64,000 bases of DNA from Alnus glutinosa (lineage: Eukaryota > Streptophyta > Magnoliopsida > Fagales > Betulaceae). Position numbers and translations under genes: made by a program. Positions within the stretch are counted from its first letter, which is position 1, and the number at the start of each line of letters is the position of its first letter. The stretch covers positions 8,067,154 through 8,131,153 of the forward strand of contig NC_084886.1 of NCBI RefSeq assembly GCF_958979055.1. Reading direction: 5' to 3'. This document shows positions 61,501 to 64,000 of this stretch, piece by piece. The notes under the pieces were generated by a model. It was not told the origin of the DNA and ran no database searches. It saw nothing but the letters and a program-made list of their open reading frames with translations.

Positions 61501-64000
61501 GTTAGACGGATGCAATCTGTTCAAATAATGGGATTGAGAAGCTCATTGCTACTTGTTTTTGCTAGATTAGTAATTCCCTTTAACTTTTTAACTTCATCTT
61601 GTCTTAACTAAGCTTATTTTTGGTAGGCTAGCATTTAGTGTTATCTAATGTTGTTGATTAGAATGACGGTGAACTTGCGATTTATTTCTTCTTTTGAATT
61701 GCTTACTTTTTCGTATTCTCGGGTAGTGGTATTTATGACTAAAAGCCTATTAACAAAAAAAAAAGAGAGAGAAAAAGAAAGAAAAGAAAATTGCATGAGA
61801 GAATCTCTAAACTAGAACTTCTTGGCTGTTCACATTCGATTCTTACTGTACTTGCTTTTAAAATTGCTGAAACTTGGTTCCACCCCTAATCTTTTGTGGT
61901 TCCTACCTTACCTATGGATTTTCTTGGCAAATTTCCCCAACATTTCCCAATTTCAGTTGTGGTCCAGAAGTTAGGCACCTGCACATAATTTTGGTGGATT
62001 GATTTTGAAATGTTTCTCCCTCTAAAATGCAGGTTCATATGAGTGCCCCAAATGTTGAACAATTTATTGATTTGCTAATCAGCATCCCGGCTGAAGGCTA
62101 TGATAACTCCTTTACTTATGTAATGTCAGAATGGACGAAGCAGCAAGGTAGGTATTCCCCATGCACTTGTTTGCTTTTAGAGAGGTATGCAAATGTATTC
62201 AAGTGGCAATATGAGTTATCACACATTTATTTAAGCTTTAATGATGAATGGGTCATTCAGATTGAGTTTCATAGTGGCTTTGTTGTGCTTGCTAATATAC
62301 TTAATCAAGAGAAACTGCTTAGGGGTTTCATTGTGCATGGATAGTGAACTAGGGAGGTAACTAATAAGACATTATTACAAACCCTTTTTTACAAGGCTAG
62401 AAGTACAAAGTATGTGAAACTAGTAGATACCATTTGGCAACCGTTTAAAAAAACGATTTTCTCTTCTTGAAAACAGAACATTTTTAAAAATTGTTATCGA
62501 ATCAAGTTTTCAAATGTGGTCTCCACAAAAAATAATTTTCATTTTTCCTTTTCGAGAACACTTTTTCAAAACACAAAATCAAAACCAAAAAAAGGTTTTT
62601 GTTGATTATTTTCTTGAAAACGTGTTTGGTAACTAGGTTGGAAGTATTTCTTCCAACCTACTCCATTAAAGTGGCATGTGTCCAAAATGCATGTGATTCT
62701 CATATGCATTTTTAAAAATATATGTGAGAATCACATCTCTATTAAAAATGCATGCATTTTAGACACATTTAAGTTTAATAAGTAGGTTGGAGGAAATTCT
62801 TTCATCCCAGTTTGGAGGAAAACTTTTTTTACGAAAAAAAAAAAAAAAAAAAATGAAACCAGTGTCACATGTGTCTAGCGGCTACCTTGTGGCTGCCAGA
62901 ACAGTCTAGTGGCAGCCACCACCGCGTGGCCACTAGAACTGGTGGTCACCATGTGGCCATTGGATCTATCTGGTGGCTATACCGTGTGAGCTAGCCTCTG
63001 GTAGGCTCTTTTATTTTTTTATTTTTGGTTTCTTGTTTTGTTTCTTTTATGTTTTGAAAACATATTTTCAAAAACACTTATCAAAGTTTTTATCCAAACA
63101 AGTTTTTAACGTGGCCCTCATAGTCAACGCTTTTCCAGATGTGGCCCCCACATTTTGCGAACAATTCTTGAACTTTTCAAAAATAGGAAACACTTTTCGA
63201 AAGCTTTCCCAAATGGGCTAGGGCTTCAAATGCCCTTAATCCCTAGTGTTAATTCTATGCTTAGATCAAAGATTGACTTTTTGTGTGTGTGTGTGTTGGG
63301 GGGGGGGGGGGGGTTATTACCAAAAGAAGAGATTTCATTGAGATAAAAAATAACTACTTTGGCCAGTGGCCCATATGATACTCTTCTAAGTATTCTGCCT
63401 ATGTAAGAGTATCGTAGGCTTCTACCCTAAAAGAAATTACCTTTCACATCCAAATGGTTGGGAATCAGATACAAAAACTCCAAAAAAATAAAATAAAATA
63501 AAATTCAAGAGAACCAAGAGAGGAAAGTTCCTTTGCTTTGATATTAACTCTAAGCACTGAAATTTATGATTTAAACTTCAGATTACTTTATTTTAATAAA
63601 TGATAATGTCACAAAATGGTGACAAAGGAGGTGCGATCAAAGTACGGAAGAAATATATGAATGGATGTCTCTGTTGAAGAGAAGAAACAGAAGCAAAAAA
63701 AGACGAGGAGAAGAATAAAAAGCAGATACATATGTCAATGCACCCGTAAAAGTAGAAAATGGAATCTGAGGCTGCAAGAGGAGGTTGTCACCATTTATAG
63801 CATTTAAATTGTGTTTATAGATACTTTACAATGAATAGAATAATATTTTATGAAACTTTAGCAGGAAAGATGCTAACCTTTCCAATAAGAGGATTGATTT
63901 CCCTTAACTTGACCAATTCATTCTAATATGATATATTAATTACAACTATTGGAAACTTTTACGTGACTACTGGAAGATATTTAAATCATTGGGAAGTTGA
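34508..64000 (+). CDS. IPO9: Importin-9 (importin-beta family), 26 exons visible, 3' end outside window
   Basis: A nuclear import receptor that binds RanGTP and cargo such as histones and ribosomal proteins. Exons: 34508-34631, 37034-37095, 37585-37677, 43358-43529, 47127-47242, 48570-48656, 48756-48872, 48970-49030, 49192-49334, 51010-51057, 51140-51208, 53776-53851, 54496-54626, 55575-55634, 55810-55879, 55965-56029, 56112-56173, 56264-56387, 56465-56522, 56662-56774, 59862-59939, 60037-60099, 60242-60337, 60434-60543, 61380-61569, 62033-62147. They join in frame (2503 nt, about 834 codons of some 1030). It begins MANVIDQDQQWLLNCLSATL, with the importin-beta N-terminal domain over the first ~100 residues (ELALGLRQLAAVLLKQFIKK, then HW) and alpha-helical HEAT-like repeats after it, for example DWPENWPDLLPFLLKLI and AALVRRMQSVQIMGLRSSLL. 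All introns are GT-AG except intron 2 (AT-AC, U12-type) and intron 22 (GC-AG). Introns 3, 4, 9, 11, 20 and 26 are enlarged by insertions. The last visible codons are MSEWTKQQ and a donor at 62148; the remaining exons lie beyond 64000. Confidence 0.93.
35477..36234 (-). mobile_element. L1-like retroposed fragment in importin-9 intron 1, with target-site duplication
   Basis: On the minus strand the insert ends in an A-rich tail (T run near 35491-35510 on +) preceded by TTTATAAAATTTTTTTACTT. It is flanked by GAGGTTGAAGGATT (35477-35490) and GAGGCTGAAAGGATT (36220-36234), a slightly decayed duplication. The minus strand encodes broken pieces such as VKVVHPKTKGRRELLNMVSS, resembling the end of a plant L1 ORF1. 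Confidence 0.6.
37096..37584 (+). other. U12-type AT-AC intron of importin-9 (intron 2)
   Basis: The exon ends CGACAG and the intron starts ATATCCTTT, the exact U12 5' splice-site consensus. It ends TTCTAC directly before CTAGCTGCC, so the termini are AT and AC. A branch-like GATTTAAC lies with its probable branch A (37573) 11 nt before the intron end, the short spacing expected for U12 introns. This choice restores the family motif GLRQLAAVLLKQ. A GT-AG reading (GTTTGC to CTACCTAG) would remove four conserved residues. Confidence 0.8.
37387..37450 (+). repeat. Partial duplicate of importin-9 exon 3 and its 3' splice site
   Basis: 64 bp matching 37564-37627 with four differences. It includes the branch-like segment (GGTTTAAT instead of GATTTAAC), the TTCTAC acceptor and the first 43 bp of exon 3. 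The copy stops inside the exon at CACTGGC. If used, the frame would run on to a TAA at 37564-37566. Confidence 0.85.
38330..38590 (-). mobile_element. LINE 3'-end fragment
   Basis: On the minus strand it carries CTTGTATACTTCATGTGTAC, GGTTGCACC and a terminal TTACTTATCAAAACA tail. The same 3'-end words (GTATAC, AAGTACAC/TAGTACAC, GATAAGTAA) occur in the fragments at 35491 and 41306. Confidence 0.5.
38590..40110. repeat. Unclassified repetitive segment in importin-9 intron 3
   Basis: Contains a direct duplication of about 120 bp: CATCATCGGTTGACACCGAC ... GTCTTCTCTAGGTATG near 38955-39025 and CATCTTCGGTTGGTACGAAC ... GTCTTCCCTAGGTATG near 39072-39155. The flanks have TGGCCGTTTTGTGTACAAAA and a 3' part ending GTGCGACATTCGACGCTTAT. 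It reads like non-coding retrotransposon sequence, possibly a gypsy-type element, but no protein domain was recognised. Confidence 0.4.
40205..42459 (+). mobile_element. L1-type LINE 3' part, sense orientation, interrupted by a second LINE
   Basis: Translated pieces: GWEKFSSHIRFEVGDGSNVS, FWHDL, HLEISDGSNQW, then after an insertion of about 130 bp LVRVRREGEDKLWWVPSKRG, FAIRSLYNVLI, FPWKSVWRTKIPLMVAFFAW, LGKILTMDNMRKRHVIVVDK, CCMCKRNGESVDRL and LHCEV. This is the C-terminal part of ORF2 with the zf-RVT domain. The 3' UTR is split at 41305/42330 and resumes to a poly(A) run at 42449-42459. Frameshifts and stops make it inactive. Confidence 0.8.
41306..42329 (-). mobile_element. 5'-truncated LINE inserted in another LINE, with a 13-bp target-site duplication
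   Basis: Both borders carry GTGATTAGTTATC (41293-41305 and 42330-42342), a perfect 13-bp duplication. The minus strand reads YKDAWVVDNLSVQD, WSPSKRGQFAMKSFYKVL, FPWKSI, TLGKIMTHDNLRRRNVVAVE, FCICKKSRESIDHPLLHCDV and ends in an A-rich tail next to 41306. It is the same ORF2 C-terminal region as the host LINE. Stops are present, so it is dead. Confidence 0.85.
44225..45350. mobile_element. Fold-back element in importin-9 intron 4
   Basis: Arms at 44225-44307 and 45269-45350 pair over about 82 bp with few mismatches: GAGAGTGACAAGTTAGCTTG, AACAACTTAAGAAAAATAAA and CATACCAAATCTGAAG on the left, complements on the right. A LINE 3' end with poly(A) (about 44575-44751, with CTCCCAGTGTACTAAGGGAC) sits inside. 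The remaining interior has C-rich CACCACCCACCTGG and GGTGGTGGTGGTG words. Confidence 0.65.
45830..46800 (+). mobile_element. Ty1-copia fragment in importin-9 intron 4
   Basis: An LTR-like end near 45830-46055 is followed by TTGGTATTAGAGTTG, close to the copia primer binding site. At about 46730 the translation ITTVKLDGLNYLAWS matches the first motif of copia Gag (KLDGxNYLxWS). There is no further coding and no second LTR, so it is a remnant. Confidence 0.5.
49335..51009. other. Importin-9 intron 9
   Basis: About 1.7 kb without a recognised gene or element, apart from a T run at 50210-50224 and a purine-rich stretch near 49420-49540. Confidence 0.4.
51667..51822 (+). repeat. 78-bp tandem duplication in importin-9 intron 11
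   Basis: 51667-51744 and 51745-51822 are adjacent copies with two substitutions (TTTCG/TTTCA and TCTAG/TCTGG). Each ends TTATTTCATTAATTTAG. Confidence 0.95.
52000..53775. other. Remainder of importin-9 intron 11
   Basis: AT-rich sequence, no gene recognised. T runs lie at 52625-52636, 52764-52772 and 52930-52944. Confidence 0.4.
57055..58440 (+). mobile_element. Ty1-copia retrotransposon, 5' LTR and gag only, degenerate
   Basis: A putative 5' LTR (57055-57247, TGTTGATAAC to TTCTACA) is followed by the primer binding site TGGTAGCAGAGC. Gag starts at 57301 (MSNSTASSTAS) and contains SNNDFPSWRTQIL, DVYGFLDGTSQPP, a frameshift near 57720, YFQSFKTMCDNLVAARQHLN, YLLVGLGSEYDLFVTSITTR and a zinc knuckle CQLCGKIGHAIPRC near 58171-58212. 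Then comes WYPDIGATHHMT, the start of the protease (usually DSGATHH). Premature stops occur near 57355 and 57476. Integrase, reverse transcriptase and a 3' LTR are missing. It lies in importin-9 intron 20. Confidence 0.8.
58441..59861. other. Rest of importin-9 intron 20
   Basis: No gene or clear element. A CT-rich stretch lies at 58480-58580. The following exon 21 begins after a good polypyrimidine acceptor (TTTTTTACCTCAG). Confidence 0.4.
60037..60109 (+). other. GC-AG intron donor after importin-9 exon 22
   Basis: Exon 22 (60037-60099) ends CTTTTGAAG and the intron starts GCAAGT. The acceptor TTGTACAG precedes AATGCTCC at 60242. Joining at this point restores MLLKNAPTYVV. GCAAGT with AAG before it is the usual context of the rare GC-AG class spliced by the major spliceosome. 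Confidence 0.8.
62430..63230. mobile_element. MITE-like element with a nested hairpin MITE, importin-9 intron 26
   Basis: The left part (TTGGCAACCGTTTAAAAAAA, TTTTCTTGAAAACGTGTTTG) and the right part (TTTTGAAAACATATTTTCAA, GAAAGCTTTCCCAAATG) are loosely inverted. Inside, about 62632-62815 is a hairpin: CCAACCTACTCCATTAAA and CCAAAATGCATGTGATTCTC pair with the later GTGAGAATCACAT, AAATGCATGCATTTTAGACA and TAAGTAGGTTGGAGG. The centre (62880-62960) has GTGGCCACTAGAAC words. Confidence 0.5.
63231..64000. other. Importin-9 intron 26, end of window
   Basis: No exon recognised. A GT repeat (63282-63296) and a run of 16 G (63298-63313) are the only marked features, followed by AT-rich sequence. The next expected exon (starting G, then EIQGAY-like) is not present. 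Confidence 0.45.

Noticed and set aside
1..64000. CRISPR arrays, tRNA genes, bacterial-type operons
   Set aside because: No regularly spaced repeats with unique spacers, no cloverleaf sequences and no polycistronic gene order were seen; the window is plant nuclear DNA.

Overview
The window is nuclear DNA of a flowering plant, and the gene and repeat content fits a woody eudicot. The evidence is spliced genes with long AT-rich introns, plant-specific families (DUF1262, OCTOPUS/DUF740, a plastid DUF2232-type protein), plant importin-9, a Cassandra-type LTR with a 5S-like segment, Ty1-copia and L1 remnants, and many small TIR or fold-back elements. The repeat families recall Fagales, but that placement is weak inference. 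Family assignments are from recognition of the translated exons; no search was run.

Layout. (1) 1-170: one internal exon of an aminoalcohol phosphotransferase, + strand; its downstream exons were not found. (2) 4006-6933, minus strand: an eight-exon gene for a predicted chloroplast membrane protein of 300 residues. (3) 11135-12298: an intronless 387-residue DUF740/OCTOPUS-like protein. (4) 13191-29692: three tandem two-exon DUF1262 genes (A, B, C). A and B are a recent duplication that includes promoter and 3' flank; C is older, with a 1.5-kb intron. An orphan copy of the C upstream region lies at 23499-23830. Between the genes are a TRIM element, a Cassandra LTR, LINE fragments and several MITEs. 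(5) 29693-34507: transposon-rich spacer with a PIF/Harbinger-like element, a hairpin MITE, and a TIR element carrying a frameshifted gene fragment. (6) 34508 to beyond 64000, + strand: importin-9, 26 exons visible (about 834 codons), with introns expanded by L1, copia and fold-back insertions.

The genes look like independent housekeeping or lineage-specific loci, not a pathway cluster. I found no convincing undescribed system. The observations most worth a second look are a U12-type AT-AC intron in importin-9 whose 3' splice site and exon start are duplicated just upstream, the orphan DUF1262 promoter, and the element with a captured gene fragment.
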